Assembly: GCF_030463535.1 (NCBI RefSeq)
Contig: NC_132899.1
Span: forward strand, 20,551,990 to 20,615,989
Length of the DNA stretch: 64,000 bases
Direction: 5' to 3'
From: Salminus brasiliensis
Lineage: Eukaryota > Chordata > Actinopteri > Characiformes > Bryconidae
Shown: positions 1 through 11,624 of the stretch, one piece after another
Layout: each line of letters starts with the position of its first letter
Position numbering within the stretch: position 1 is the stretch's first letter
Notes under the pieces: generated by a model
Seen by the model: the letters and a program-made list of their open reading frames with translations, nothing else
Told to the model about the DNA's origin: nothing
Databases searched by the model: none
Position numbers and translations under genes: made by a program

Positions 1-349
1 CACTTCATAAATTATTCATAAGTAAATTCAGACTCTGGTCATACTTGAAGACCATTTCAGGTATGACACTTGCAACTGGTTTGAACACACAACAAAGTCT
101 TGTTACCATCCTTTCAAAAGAACAAGGTGTGGCCAAACACTTCAGCATGTGAAGCTCAGCGCCCTTCCAAAAATGCTCGGTATCTATGTAGAGGCTGAAA
201 ATCAGGTCAATCGAGCACATGCATTGCCATGTAGGATAGGATGGCTATTTTAAACTTATGGGCTTGCCGGATTGTGAATCTTTTGTATTTATGTCAGGTG
301 CTATGTGTCACATGACGTTTTTAGTCACGCTTCCCTTTTTTCACAGAGT
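1..349. other. No gene seen
   Basis: This stretch holds only short chance open frames with no codon bias, splice pattern or recognisable domain. I see no repeat in it apart from the lead-in to the tandem array that begins just after it. Confidence 0.5.
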
Positions 350-1310
350 TTCTCCTAAAATGGAATTTGGAATGATGTTGGTAACTAATCAACAGCTATA
401 AACCCTTATGATGTCACAATTGCCCTCTAACACACTTTATTATGACATCATAACAACTGGTCTTGTTGTCCCAAAACAATCCTCCTCTGTTGTCCATGCT
501 AAACATGACTAGTGACAAATAGTACTCCTTTTCCTATTTTAGGAGTCTCTGCTAAAGTGGAATTGTGTGGAATGCTGTTGAAAAACTAATCAATGGCCCT
601 CTTACACATTGTATAATGACATCATAACAATCAATCTTGCTGTCCCAGAACAAACCTTCTCTGCCTTCCAGGCTAAATGCACGTCCTAAAGTGGAATTTG
701 GAATGCTGTTGGAAACTAATTAAGGGCTGTAAGTCCTTATGGTGTCACAATTGCCCTCTAACACAGTATAGTATGACATCATGACAATTGATCTGGTCCT
801 AAAAAAAAACCTTCTCTGCTTTCAATGCTACATGCTAAACATTTTTCCTAAAGTGAAACTGTGAGTACTGTTGGTAACTAATCAAAAGCCCTTATTATGA
901 TGTCACAACTGCCCTCTCTAACACACTCTCTTATGGCATCATGGCAACTGACCTTGTTGTCCCAAAACAAAACATTCTTTGTTGCCATGCTAATAGTTCC
1001 TTCTGAAGTGGTATTTGGAATGCTGTTGGTAACTAATCAACGGCTGTAAGTCATTATGATGTCACAATTGCTCTCTAACACACACACTATTATGACATCA
1101 TAACAATTGATGCTGTTGTCCCAAAAAAAACCTCTTCTGCTTGCCATGAGTTATTCCTGAAGTGGTATTTGGAATGCTGTTGGTAACTAATCAAAGGCTG
1201 TAAGTCATTATGATGTCACAATTGCCCTCTAAAAGACTCTATTATGACATCATAACAATTGATGTTGTTGCCCCAAAACAAAAATCATCTGCTTTCTATG
1301 CTAAACATGA
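350..1310. repeat. Diverged tandem array, six units of about 130-200 bp
   Basis: Six units are anchored by a shared phrase, AATGCTGTTGGTAACTAATC and variants, at about 371, 571, 702, 864, 1019 and 1171. Each unit then carries a (T)TATGATGTCA arm, a short CTCTAACACAC-like spacer and an inverted TGACATCATAA arm, followed by a TTGT(T)GTCCCAAAACA phrase. In the first unit the two 11-base arms (406-416 and 443-453) are perfect inverted repeats. Spacing is about 150-160 bp in the last three units and irregular in the earlier ones. The units are diverged, so the array is old. No coding function is visible. Confidence 0.85.
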
Positions 1311-2376
1311 CTAGTATGAAACTGTTTTTTTTTTCTCGCATCATCATCTTTTGCGGCACACACAGTACACAACGGTGAAGCTTAAGAACCTGGAATAGGT
1401 GAGCGTTTTTTTTTGCGATGGAACTCTTGAATGAATGAATGACTTGTCAGTGAGCAGGGCTGGAGCACAAGCAGATGCACTATTGATGGATTTTGTTTGC
1501 TGTTGTTATGCCTCCCTCTTGGAGTGTATCAGTGGCAGCAGCAGAGACCATTCCTCTCTCCCTCCAACCCCCCACTCCTGGCGGTCCCTAAAGTATTTGA
1601 TGTTCCCGGCCCTGTGTAATTTAATCTCGGTTGGTTCCCTGCAGCTCTCACCCATAAACCTCTGCTCTTATAATAGGAAGCTGCAACACAATTTCTCCTC
1701 TAATCTAGCTGCCTCTGCTCAGGAGAGATAAGACAGCAGTTTGTTTTGGCCGCGGATTGCCCGCTGGAACTTAATTGTTATGCCCATGTAATGTATGGTA
1801 GCCCATGGTAGCTACATGGAAACAGGACCTGACCACAAGTGTCCCCCACCCCTCTACACTCTCTGTTCTGCTCGTGTTGAGTACTTGATAGACATTAGAT
1901 TTTATTAGGATAAAAGTTAACCTTTTAATCAGAGCGCCCTTTCGTTATGCTTTCCCAGCTGACGTGGCCAGTCATTTAGATGCTCAAAGCATAAGCCCCT
2001 CTCTTATGGCATACTAAGCCTTTTCTTTTGGTCTCAGTAAATTGGTTTGAGCTTAGAGGCCTTGGAAAAAAAAAAAACAGTGTGTCTTGAGAGGGGGGTG
2101 GGGGGCGTGGCGCCAGCACCAGCACATGGTTCACACTCCTTGAAAAGGCTTATGAGGAAACACCCCATATGTTAGGGCTGAAGAATTCCTCCCTGATTCA
2201 AGCCAGTGGAATCCCTGTCAGGCGGCATGTGACGTATAGGAAACTATCCATTAGTTTAACCCCGTGTGGAACCAGACTGTTTTTAATCTCCACTCTTGTG
2301 ACTGACGTAACATGGCCTGCTGCTAAAATTGGCCTCCTCCAAACATTTGCTTAAATGTTTTTTCCTTTAAATTCAG
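1311..2376. other. Unassigned sequence upstream of a candidate exon
   Basis: No exon or known repeat is recognised here. The part from about 1480 to 1760 is less AT-rich than its surroundings and could be conserved non-coding sequence, but that cannot be judged from one sequence. In-frame stops lie directly before the acceptor at 2376. Confidence 0.35.
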
Positions 2377-2481
2377 CGTGAAGCTTTTGGTTTCCCCAAG
2401 CTTCCTGAAGAGCGGCTGCTGTGCTTCCGCAATAAGCAGACTCAGCCGCCTTACATCAGCAGTGTGTTCCAGTCCGTTGAG
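2377..2481 (+). CDS. Candidate internal exon of an unidentified gene
   Basis: A 105-base island begins after a good acceptor (TTTTTTCCTTTAAATTCAG) and ends at GAG followed by a GTAGGA donor. Its phase-0 frame gives 35 residues, starting REAFGFPKLPEERLL and ending SSVFQSVE. Third positions look codon-like, and a TAA lies in frame three codons before the exon, so the open frame stops at the predicted junction. I do not recognise the protein. The exon phase matches the candidate terminal exon at 24284-24415, so both could belong to one plus-strand gene whose 5' part lies left of the window. It is only 35 codons, so chance remains possible. Confidence 0.55.
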
Positions 2482-3394
2482 GTAGGAAAAATCAGTGCAG
2501 CACTCAGAGGAACTCTCTCCAGTCTAAATTATTCAGCACAGATGAAGCTAAAAGGCCCGCTGATGTGCTTCACAATTTTCAGCTAAGGTCGAGGTAAAAT
2601 GGATAAATCCATGACTTCTGCCAGTCTGTCGGATTCAGGAGGGACATATATATGGTATCAGCTCTGCATTGGATGCTGGAAGTAGGAATGAAGGCCAAAC
2701 ATCTGTCAGCAAACAACTATCTCTCAGATAATCACACAATAAAAAAGACATGGCTTTCTTTGCGTTCCAGAAAAGTCCCAGTCGCAGTGCATTATACAAT
2801 ATTCTTTGTGGTCTTTGTGGGGCAGGGTTCTAAATTTTGATGTAATAGGTTTTCTAATGTGTCGTAGACGTTATTTACGTAACTGGGATTATGGCAGGTT
2901 ATTTTTAATTCTCTGGCTTCAATCCAGGTTTTGGCCTCACAGGAGATTTGCAGTAACATTCGCATGAGTAGCTGGCATTTCTGCTTGTGTATTGCTTTTG
3001 CCAGTTGAAAACTATTCTTATAGTTCTTGTAACTGAATAAGAACAAAGGCAAACCAAGCAGATGCCTGGGGCTTTGCTTTGTGCTCACGAAATTAGTTCA
3101 TGAACAAACATTTTAGCATTCGTTTGAAGAGAAGGGAAAGTGAAAGTGTCAGGACACCCTGATGCATACTGTACATGCATTTATTCCCAGTGGCGCAGAA
3201 CCTGTTTGATCCTGTTGGTTGTAAGTCCAAAGAGGACTAGAGTACGGCCTTGGTCATCTGATCTGGTCATCACTTATAACTGTTGCTGCTCACGGGGTAT
3301 AAGAAATGAATGGTATTAATTAATGGTTTAAAAATACAGTATGGGTCAATGTCATAGACAAACAAAGTTTAATGTAGAATGAAAACGTGAAACG
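2482..3394. other. Unassigned (possible intron) sequence
   Basis: AT-rich sequence without recognisable exons or repeats. If the exon ending at 2481 is real, this is the start of a long intron. Confidence 0.3.
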
Positions 3395-3600
3395 TTATAC
3401 CCATTTTTGTCAGTTTTTAGTTTTCTCAATCATTTGAACCCTGTAGCTGTTCTGTACACTGTGTAAATAGTTCCAGATTACTTGAAGTAAACTCTTATTT
3501 TACACTGACTTCCATTGTCGGTAAAGCCTTTGCCTTGCCAAGTCACCATTTTGGAGATACATGTTTTTCATTGGACAGCGACGATATGTGCTGTATCCTC
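3395..3600 (+). mobile_element. MITE-like dispersed repeat, family A copy 1
   Basis: This shares ordered phrases with copies near 13.1, 31.0, 37.6, 42.9 and 54.9 kb: a Tttttgtctgtttttggtt-like start, TTTGAACCCTGTAG, a CTTGAAGTAAACTC block, a TTACACTGACTTCCATT block and an end resembling CATTGGACAGC. Copies in both orientations and matching ends suggest a short non-autonomous DNA transposon. It has no coding capacity. Confidence 0.6.
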
Positions 3601-5885
3601 CACAGTTCATACCTGGAATCTAGGTTTTAAAAAAGCCTGTTATGGGTTCACTGTTTTTTTGATGTCACAAAACTAGGTATCATTCAGCCTGTAGCCCTGT
3701 AGCTCCACCCATTCACGTTATAAGTTATAAAACTGCTTTTTGAATAAGGGACAATTAGGGTCGCCCAGTCAGAACAAAGTTTGTTTACATATTCTTGCTG
3801 TCATTCAAAAACCTTGTCCTTTTTGGAGCAGGAGCAGGAAAAAAACTTAACTTTCAATGCAAGTAATTTTGCAGCATTTCTATTGGCCCATTCATCATGA
3901 CAATTTGACACAATACAAAGAACTGTCAAAAATCAGCATGGGTGATTTGGAGATACAAGACTTTTGTGTGACAGTAACAGCAACAGCCTGTTTAATTCCA
4001 AGGCATAAAAAGACTTATCACTGACTTGATACATAAAACCACACAAGCATCATAAGTGGGCCTCAAGGGGGAAAAAAGAATGTACAAGTATAATGTAGGA
4101 TACAGGCCCTTTACAAAACAACACAGAACCAATACAGTGTATTTAACTACTCCATTGGAAACACAGTGCTGAAGGCTTGTTCAAGTAAAGCTTCCCAAAA
4201 ACAGCTGGAAAAAATCGAATCCACCAGAGTCATCCGTCACATTGAGAGTCTGCAATATTTCTGTAATTTCACTTGTGCCAACATTTGCCTCAGACATATT
4301 GCGAATGATGTAATCCCCAGTAATCTTGGCCTGTGCATTATATTATGGATGAACATACTCAATAGATGCCCTTTAGCTGTTCAACGAACATCAGAGAAGA
4401 AACAGTTCTAAAAAACTGTCAAAAAAAAGACTGTCGAAAGTTTGGACTAGTAATGGGAGAAAGAAACATCCTTCAGAGATCTTTTGTTCTCACTGTGAAA
4501 ACTGATCTGCAGTTCCTCTTCATCTTAATCCACAGGCTTTCAGTGGGGTGGAGGTCAGAGGATTGTAGAAGTTTCACAGTGAGAGTAAATTTGGACTAAT
4601 GTTGTAGATCATTGTCAGTCTGGACATTAGTGTGCAACTGCTCATTAGCCTCCAGTCACACAGACAGATATTCCTCTAAATGTCTCAAAGCTTGACCGAG
4701 ATCATAATCCCATGTCCAGAATTTCCGACTTCAGCACTGATATCGAGTGTAGTTACGCAATGCTCCATACCAAAACAACAGTGGTGAGCCATGGCTGTTA
4801 GAACTAGGCTATCAGTTCAGGCCACACATGTCAAAAGTCCTGGTTAGACTTGTTCTGTTTGCACACATACTTATCTGTGCTGCATCTGTGTTTTGTGTTC
4901 AGTTATGCTGCAAATGTTTGGTCATGCCTGATGAAAAGGATGTGTGGTAAAGAGACTGTTATCATTATTGCAAACACTGTGTCAGGCTGTGCTCATTAGG
5001 AATACAAAAAGACTACCGCTTGCATTCACAGCCTGTGACATATCTCAGACTTCCAGAAGGGCAAGAGTGACGTTTTTGTGGCCAAAACTGGCCCCACCCA
5101 CTTGAAAAACGAATAAGATTAGATGATTGCTTGGAACGAGAGCAGTTGATTGGCGGTTTCTAACTGTTTAGTGGTTAGTCTGACACGTTAAGCCTTCACT
5201 TTAGGCTTCATGTTGCTTATTTATTTACACACCACTGTGTCTAGGTAGATACAGCTGATTTCTCATTTAACTTATTTCACAAATGTTACCCTTTTCGTGA
5301 AGAGTAATGTAATACTTGCAGAGTGTAATCACAGGCATCATTCTTTTGGAGAAAAAAAATGAACACGAATTACACATGTATCATTAAATACCCAGAACAG
5401 GCCTACAAGGTCCACAGCATTCCCCAGTGCAAAATCAAACCATGGCAAAGGTTTAAAACCACTTGACGTCATCTCTATTTACTGTTGATTAGTATGAAGA
5501 CACATAAAATATTTAAATTGTCATGGCAAAAATAACATTCGTGGTTTTTAATTTTAAGTAACCATGTGATTAAAACACAGAGGCCTCATTCAGCTGATCT
5601 TAAGGAAATACAGTATAGTTTTACATTTATCACACTGTTTAAATTGACTCTAGGAAAACTGTATTTCCCTCGGCACAGCTAAATAATGAGAATTGGATAC
5701 ATGAAAGTGACAAACTGTGAACCTCAGACACTGGTGTTTTGTTCTTCAAAGGAAAATCTAGCATAATCAAAACTGAGTTTTATTATATTTCTGCCAAACA
5801 CAAAATTGACACAAACCCAGCCCACTAGTGAAAGTTCTAGTCAAAGCTGGTGAGCTAAACCCATCAGAAGGAAAAGTTTGTTTTC
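3601..5885. other. Unassigned sequence, possibly a very degraded Tc1 remnant near 4.4-4.8 kb
   Basis: No gene is supported. The segment around 4500-4640 has wording on the plus strand reminiscent of the reverse complement of Tc1-type transposases, but no catalytic motif can be read. The remainder is AT-rich with no clear feature. Confidence 0.25.
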
Positions 5886-5912
5886 TTGTTTGTTTGTTTG
5901 TTTGTTTGTTTT
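5886..5912. repeat. (TTTG)n microsatellite
   Basis: About six and a half uninterrupted TTTG units. Confidence 0.9.
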
Positions 5913-6239
5913 ACTGGTAACACTTGATAAAGCCAGACTCCAGGAAGCTGGGGGCAAGGCTAACAGCTAACTGGCTACAATTTCTTTAGCTTGCTAACAG
6001 CACATCGCAACTACGAGGACACATCGAGAGGACAGTGACACTAACTGGTATGCCTCATAAATAATTACAGTGTTTTTGCTACCGTGTATAAATGATGCTA
6101 TAATATGCCACTTCTGTAAGCCAGTCATGGTACCATGAACCAGCCAATAGAAGAAGAGAAGTTTTCCCCCACAAGCTCTGTAAAAAAGAAGATGGCAAAA
6201 ATAACAGGGTTGTAAATAGGCTTGTAATACCACATATGA

Positions 6240-6480
6240 AGGCCCTGGGTGGTCCCGCAGAATAGGGGTGCTGTCACAATGACCAGAGAATTGCTGGTTC
6301 AAGCTCTGGTCATGCTTCTAGCCATCGGCAGCTGGGGCCCCGAGAGAGCACAATTGGCCTTGCTCCTTGGTAGATGGCTCTTTCTCCCTACGTCACGCCA
6401 GTGCAACGCTGACCGGCACTGTCATCTTCTGTCCGACGCATCAGAGCCGGGACCAGGGCACAATATGGGAAAGAAAATGT
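6240..6480 (+). mobile_element. tRNA-derived SINE, copy 1
   Basis: The 5' part resembles a tRNA head: GGGTGGTCCCGCAGAATAGG in the A-box position and a B-box-like GGTTCAAGCTCT about 40 bases later. The body contains a GCCATCGGCAGCTGGGG, ACAATTGGCC, TAGATGGCTCTTTCTCCC, GACGCATCAGAGC series. The same series recurs in the copies near 9.3 and 34.7 kb, and in altered form at 25.4 kb. Recurrence in both orientations supports a SINE rather than a functional tRNA. Confidence 0.65.
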
Positions 6481-6553
6481 ACATATGAACATGTGTTTAC
6501 CTCAACCAAAGTAACATCTGTGTATATGAACAGTTTTATAAAAACTCAATATA

Positions 6554-8094
6554 CAGTTGTGTTTAAAATAATAGCAGTGTTTAAAAACATTAGTAAAGCA
6601 GAGAATCTTTATAGTAGTTTTTATTTCCATGCATTGGGAACATTGCAAACTGTTTTCCAAATCCAAACATGAAGAACTGTATATAAATTAAAAACTACTT
6701 TACAGAAAACTACAAAAAATGAAATTTGGGCTGTTCAAAAAAATAGCAGTGTCTGCATTTGTCTTTACAAACTCAATATGTATTCTTTTTTTTTTTTTTA
6801 GGATTTAGCATTCCTGTGAATCACTAACCTAATATTTAGTTGAATAACCAAAGTTTTTTAGAACTGCTTCACATCTGTGTTGCATAGAGTCAACCAACTT
6901 CTGGCACCTGTCAACTGGTATTCCAGCCCAGGATACTTTAACTACATCCCACAATTCATTTGCATTTCTTGGTTTTGCTTTAGAAACGGCATCTTTGATG
7001 TCACCCCACAAGTGTTCTATCGGATTAATGTCCGGGGATTGGGCCACTCCATAACCTCAATTTTGTTGGACTGGAACCAAGATTTTGCTCGTTTACTGGT
7101 GTGTTTAGGGCCATTGTCTTGTTGAAACACCCATTTCAAGGGCATTTCCTCTTCAGCGTAAGGCAACATGACCTGTTCAAGTATTCTGATATATGCAAAC
7201 TGGTCCATGATCCCTGGTATGCAGTAAATAGGCCCAGCACCATAATAAGAGAAACATGCCTATATCAGAGTTTAAGGGGTCGTCTGACAAACTGTCTGCG
7301 GCCCTTGGACCCAAAAAGAACAATTTTACTTTCATCAGTCCACAATATTTTCTCCATTTCTCTTTAGGCCAGTGGAGGTGTTCTTTGGCAAATTGCATCC
7401 GCTTCAGTACATGTCTTTTTTTTAACAGTGGGACTTTGCGGGGACTTCTTGCTAATAGATTAGCTTCACACAGACGTCTTCTAACTGTACACAGTACTCA
7501 CAGGTAACTTGAGACTGTCTTTGATCATCCTGGAGTTGATCATTGGTTGAGCCTTTGACATTCTGGCTATTCTTTGATCCATTCGAATGGTAGTCTTGCG
7601 TTTTCTTCCATATCTCTCTGGTTTTGCTCTCCATTTTAAAGTATTGGAGATCATTTTGGCTGAACAACCTATTATTGTCTGCACTTCTTTATAAGTACCC
7701 TCTCCAATCAACTTTTTAATCAAAGTTCGCTGTTCTTCTGAACAATGTCTCGAACGACCCATATTTCTCAGGCTTTCAAGGAGAAATGCATGTACAGCAT
7801 GTGCTGGCTTCACCCTTAAATAAGGGCCGCCCGATTCACACCTGTTTCCTCACAGAATGATTGACCTCACTAATTGAACTCCATGCTGCTATTATTTTGA
7901 ACACACCCCTTTCAATTAATTATTCAAATACACAGACTCAAGAGCATGCATATCATGAATGCTGAGTCTGTTGGTTTTCTAAGAATCTACTGCACCAACT
8001 GGTACATTGTTTGTCATGTGGTAATATAATTTATACCAAAAACAGTGATTATCTGGTTAGTCATATTGGACTGCTGTTATTTTGAACACAACTG
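6554..8094 (-). mobile_element. Tc1-like DNA transposon, complete ends, IR/DR type
   Basis: The element is bounded by inverted CAGTTGTGTT(T/C)AAAATAA repeats, each flanked by the TA expected for Tc1/mariner target duplication (6552-6553 and 8095-8096). Length is 1541 bp, normal for a Tc1 element. A second, internal copy of the end motif lies at about 6733-6758 and 7884-7905, roughly 180 bp inside each outer end. That is the double-repeat arrangement known from IR/DR elements such as Sleeping Beauty. The internal gene runs on the minus strand and is frameshifted, so the copy cannot be autonomous. Both ends still match well, suggesting a fairly recent insertion. Confidence 0.9.
6829..7762 (-). 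pseudogene. Broken Tc1-like transposase
   Basis: The reading frame starts at an ATG at 7762 (MGRSRHCSEEQ). It shows the helix-turn-helix DNA-binding region and a GRKRKTT segment that links its two halves. It then passes through several frames. A WTDES-type first catalytic Asp is present but out of frame at about 7345. The second catalytic segment reads QQDNGPKHTS near 7110. The third reads SPDINPIEHLW near 7015, as in DD34E transposases. At least two or three frame changes separate these blocks, so no intact protein is made. It lies wholly inside the element with matching ends at 6554-8094. Confidence 0.9.
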
Positions 8095-8099
8095 TATGT

Positions 8100-8350
8100 G
8101 TTCTCATTGTTTACCACTTTGTAGAATTTGCTTTTCCCAGGCTTTCCAGGCATTTATTACTAGACTTTGGAGGTGTTCAGGGATTTTATAGCCATTCCCT
8201 GATTTATGAGGCCCAGCAACATTTTGTCCTGTTTCATTTTTGTGTTCTCTGACCTTCCCCATGTTGATACGTGAGTAATAGAGTCTGGTATGTGTGTCAC
8301 CTCATATTTATACCCCAGTGAAATAGGAAGTCACATATGACCACACAAGA
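8100..8350. repeat. Probable remnant of a second transposon flanking the Tc1 insertion
   Basis: The text from about 8130 to 8345 (a GACCTTCCCCATGTTGATA phrase, then CTCATATTTATACCCCAGTG and AAATAGGAAGTCA) resembles the end region of another Tc1-like family as I remember it. No transposase motif is readable and no matching left end was found. Confidence 0.3.
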
Positions 8351-9244
8351 GGCGCAGAGACATGAACTTCATAGCATAACATATAAATGTCAAGATAATG
8401 CCTTTAGATTGTGTTCAAAATGTCTAGTGGTATTAATAACTGTGATCTATTTTTACTTTGATGGAAGGTTAGTTTCCCCCCGAGCAATCAGAATATCATC
8501 CATCTGGTAAACCGCTATTGCAATGTATCATGACCTCTATTGTCATAGCTGTGACAATAAAAGTGAAGTGAATATCCACAGTTGAGTAAGGACTGACGAA
8601 TACAAAAGGAAGACGATCAGGAGGGGTGGCAGACAAGGCTGGGAGATGTTCATTCTAGTTATTGTGTTGACAGAGCTGGACATCAGTTAGATGCTTTTAC
8701 GCTGCCATATGAAGTGCTGAAATTTCTGTTCGTCCTTGTTCTAGTCCTGGTAGAATATTCAGGCTTTCATTGCTTCTGATGAAATATTTAGCTTACATTG
8801 AATCCTGGGAATGATTGAATGCATTTGTGGCTGAATGCGTTATCCTTTGTGGTGGCTTTACATATTAAGGAGAGCTCAACCTACATTACAGTAGATCAAC
8901 AGGTTCAAGTAAAAACATTTTTTGTTATCTTTGTATTGTATTTTAAGGCAACATCATGTGCCATTTTGTACAGCTGTAGAACAGATATTTCCCGTAATTT
9001 GCTCTGAGGATCCACTTTTGTATCAGAAAAGTAACTTTTTTCATCATTAGTGTTTTCAGCCAATATCGTACATAATTCACTCCCGCATTATTTTATTCTT
9101 CCTCTGAGTGCCTATAAAAGAGTACCTAACTGAAGCTTGTAAACAGCCTCCTCACAGTGGGGTTAGTTGAACACATGGTTACAGTAGTTGTGACATATTC
9201 CCCTCCCCATTTATTAAAAAAATACATGCATTTTTTTTTACAAA
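8351..9244. other. Unassigned sequence
   Basis: A short tail-like stretch at about 8515-8575 (TGTGACAATAAAAGTGAAG) resembles the 3' tail of fish SINEs. Otherwise nothing is recognised. Confidence 0.3.
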
Positions 9245-9783
9245 CATACTCTAGAAATATCTAGAAAAAAAATTAAGGGTTCTTTGAGTGATGCCACACA
9301 AGGAGCGCTTTTGCAAGTTCATATTCTTGCCCATGCCCTTTTGCCATCAGCAGCCAGAGTCGGCGAGAACATAATTGGCCAGGCTCTCTCTCTGGCTAAG
9401 TAGGCAGATGACGCTCTCTTTTCTCATCAGTCTTAAAGGATCTTGGCCTGTTAGCTCCGGCGCTTTCCGCCGAATGTGTATCCGCTGCCCGGCGATGCCG
9501 CACCAGCAGCAGTTCAAAAAAGAGGTGGTGGCTCCTAGTGTCTACGGATGGGTGGGTTACTGGTGCGGTTCTAGTTCCATAAAGAATCATTTTTGCAAGA
9601 GATGTGTAAGAATGTGTAGAACCTTTAAACTGGTAAACAACCTTTTTCTTAAAGTGAAGGTTCTTTAAGCCTTTGAAAGGTCACATGACACATGTACAAT
9701 CTGGGTTGTTTAAGGCAATCAAATTGTTTTTTCTATGACTTCACTCAAAGAACCCTTTAGCACCTTTATTTTGAAGAGTGGGG
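9245..9783. mobile_element. MITE-like element of the GGTTCTTTGAG family, interrupted by a SINE fragment
   Basis: The right end (9742-9780), read in reverse, is CACTCTTCAAAATAAAGGTG followed by GGGTTCTTTGAG. The left end (about 9262-9300) carries AAGGGTTCTTTGAGTGATGC. Internal phrases such as TTCCATAAAGAATCATTTTTG and AAAGTGAAGGTTCTTTAAG match the copy at 20468-20715. The middle is occupied by a SINE-like block of higher GC. Non-autonomous; no transposase. Confidence 0.7.
9330..9565 (+). mobile_element. SINE body fragment, copy 2
   Basis: GCCATCAGCAGCCAGAGTCG, ATAATTGGCCAGGCTC and GTAGGCAGATGACGCTCTCT follow the same order as in the SINE at 6240-6480 and the reverse-oriented one at 34520-34965. 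The tRNA-like head is missing. It appears to be inserted into the MITE that surrounds it. Confidence 0.55.
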
Positions 9784-10233
9784 AGTTATATTGAAAGAAC
9801 CGTGTTTGCCTGAGATGATCAGCTGATCTAACTGTTATCTGTTATCTGTTCACTTTTCCAACAGTCCTCTCAGTCTAACCCTGCCTGGGGGGGAGGATGG
9901 GCGTTTAACACTTGCACTTTCTTTTTTCAGCTGCATTGTTCATAAACAGTAGGTGAAAATTAGCAGGTCATTTATAGACAACATGTGTTGCTTGTACTAA
10001 AAAGTATGCATTTGCTAAAAATATTATTTAATTCATTTATTGACAACCAAAATGTGTTTGGTTGTTCCCAACCTCCTCAACGCTAGTAGCCTACAGACAC
10101 TTTTTAGCTTGTCTTAATATGTCTTGGCCTGAAGGAAAGACATTTCTGGATGTTTTTTCCTTACATTAGTCTTGGTGATTAATCATGTTCAGATTCATCA
10201 TGACATGTGCGGCTCTGTGCCCTGACCACAATG
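9784..10233. other. Unassigned sequence
   Basis: No exon, RNA or known repeat recognised. Confidence 0.3.
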
Positions 10234-10285
10234 TTATGTTCTGTATTCCTTGAACGCTGAACAGAACCTTAAAACAAGGCCAGAT
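10234..10285 (-). CDS. Speculative second exon of a small minus-strand gene
   Basis: On the minus strand a very good acceptor (TTCTTTTTCTTGCAG) precedes base 10285. With the two leftover bases of the candidate exon at 11625-11800, the frame continues for 17 residues to a TAA at 10236-10234. The phase fits, and the joined product would be 75 residues. The short length makes coincidence quite likely, and no family is recognised. Confidence 0.2.
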
Positions 10286-10484
10286 CTGCAAGAAAAAGAA
10301 CCTGATCTGTATTCTCGAAGCTAATCAGATTCTAATAAGGATTTCCACTGTTAGAATCATAATAACTCCATTTTCCCATCGTGTTTCTTCTACATTCAGT
10401 GTGAAATAATGCTGAGATCAATTTTTTAAACCTGGGCATGACTGGGTTGAATTGACTCCCAAGTGGGAGCCCAAAACAAGATCC

Positions 10485-10488
<4 letters not shown>

Positions 10489-10530
<42 letters not shown>
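10489..10530. repeat. (GT)21 microsatellite
   Basis: Uninterrupted GT dinucleotides followed by a short CTGTCTG transition. Confidence 0.97.
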
Positions 10531-10531
<1 letters not shown>

Positions 10532-11624
10532 TGTCTGCTGGCTGCCTCTTCCCCCGTGGTTAGAATGAGAAACACTTGTGTTTTGGGCTGAGTGTTTTTC
10601 CTGTACTGCTCCCTGTGTCCCAGGGTGTGTGAGAAAGCTAGCTGAGTACCTGGCAGCAACTCAAGCAGGATGAATTACAGGCTAAGCTGCACTATTCAAC
10701 ACCCTCTTCTTTCCTGTTTGGGTCACGACTGCTTGGCTTCATCTGGGAATCAGAGAATACTAACCCTCACCACCATAGCAGTGGTGCAACAATACACACC
10801 CAGTGTGAGCGGTGATTAAGTAGTCAGGCGCAATCCCACCGACAAGGCTTTTTGTGTATGGACTGCACATAAGTTAGCGTGCTATAAACTGCTCTGCAGC
10901 ATCCGGGCCTTTGCAGCGTGGGATCCACTCCAGGCCCAGATTAATGATCGCTTTCCCTTAACCACAAGGGCAGAGTAAGGCGCATTAGCATTATGTGGGA
11001 CAGGAAAATGCATTAGGGGTGCAAATATGGGGTAGCTGCTTAATGGAGGCCTGTAGACTCTCAGTAACTGAAGGTTTGGAGATAAGTATACTTTTTAAAA
11101 TAGAATTTACTCAGTTGTGTGGTCAACAACTCCTTTAGCTCTTTTGAGATGTTTGACTTGTTGTCTAATCATCCTTCACATGCAATGAAACAAACTCTCC
11201 TTGGTTTAACAATGATGTTTGGCCAAAGCGGGCATTGATCTCTCATTTCTGAGGTTCATGATGGTGTTACTATTTCACCCTGATATGTGGTGCCGCCCAC
11301 TGTGAAATTTAGCTTTGTGATAGTGCAATGAACACATAGAACACATAGAATTTAGCTCATAGTGATTAGCTGCTGTGAGAATGCTGTGTTCACTGTTTTT
11401 TGTAATAAGATCCCATGAGTTTATCAGTCACTGCCTGTGTTAGAAGGTTAGCATCATTAGCTGTAGCTGATCAGTATTACATATGATCTCTAAAGGAGGT
11501 TCATCTACAGCTTTTTTGTACTCAGCTCTCTGACAGTGACACCGATTTATCCTCTCCATTCGTAATGTAAAGTCTGTCAATACAACACTTCAGTGCATTT
11601 TACAGATTTAGAGCGTTTACTCAC
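10531..11624. other. Unassigned sequence
   Basis: No gene is supported. The stretch from about 10890 to 11010 is less AT-rich and looks more complex than its flanks; it may be conserved non-coding DNA. If the minus-strand exons on either side are real, this is their intron. Confidence 0.3.
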
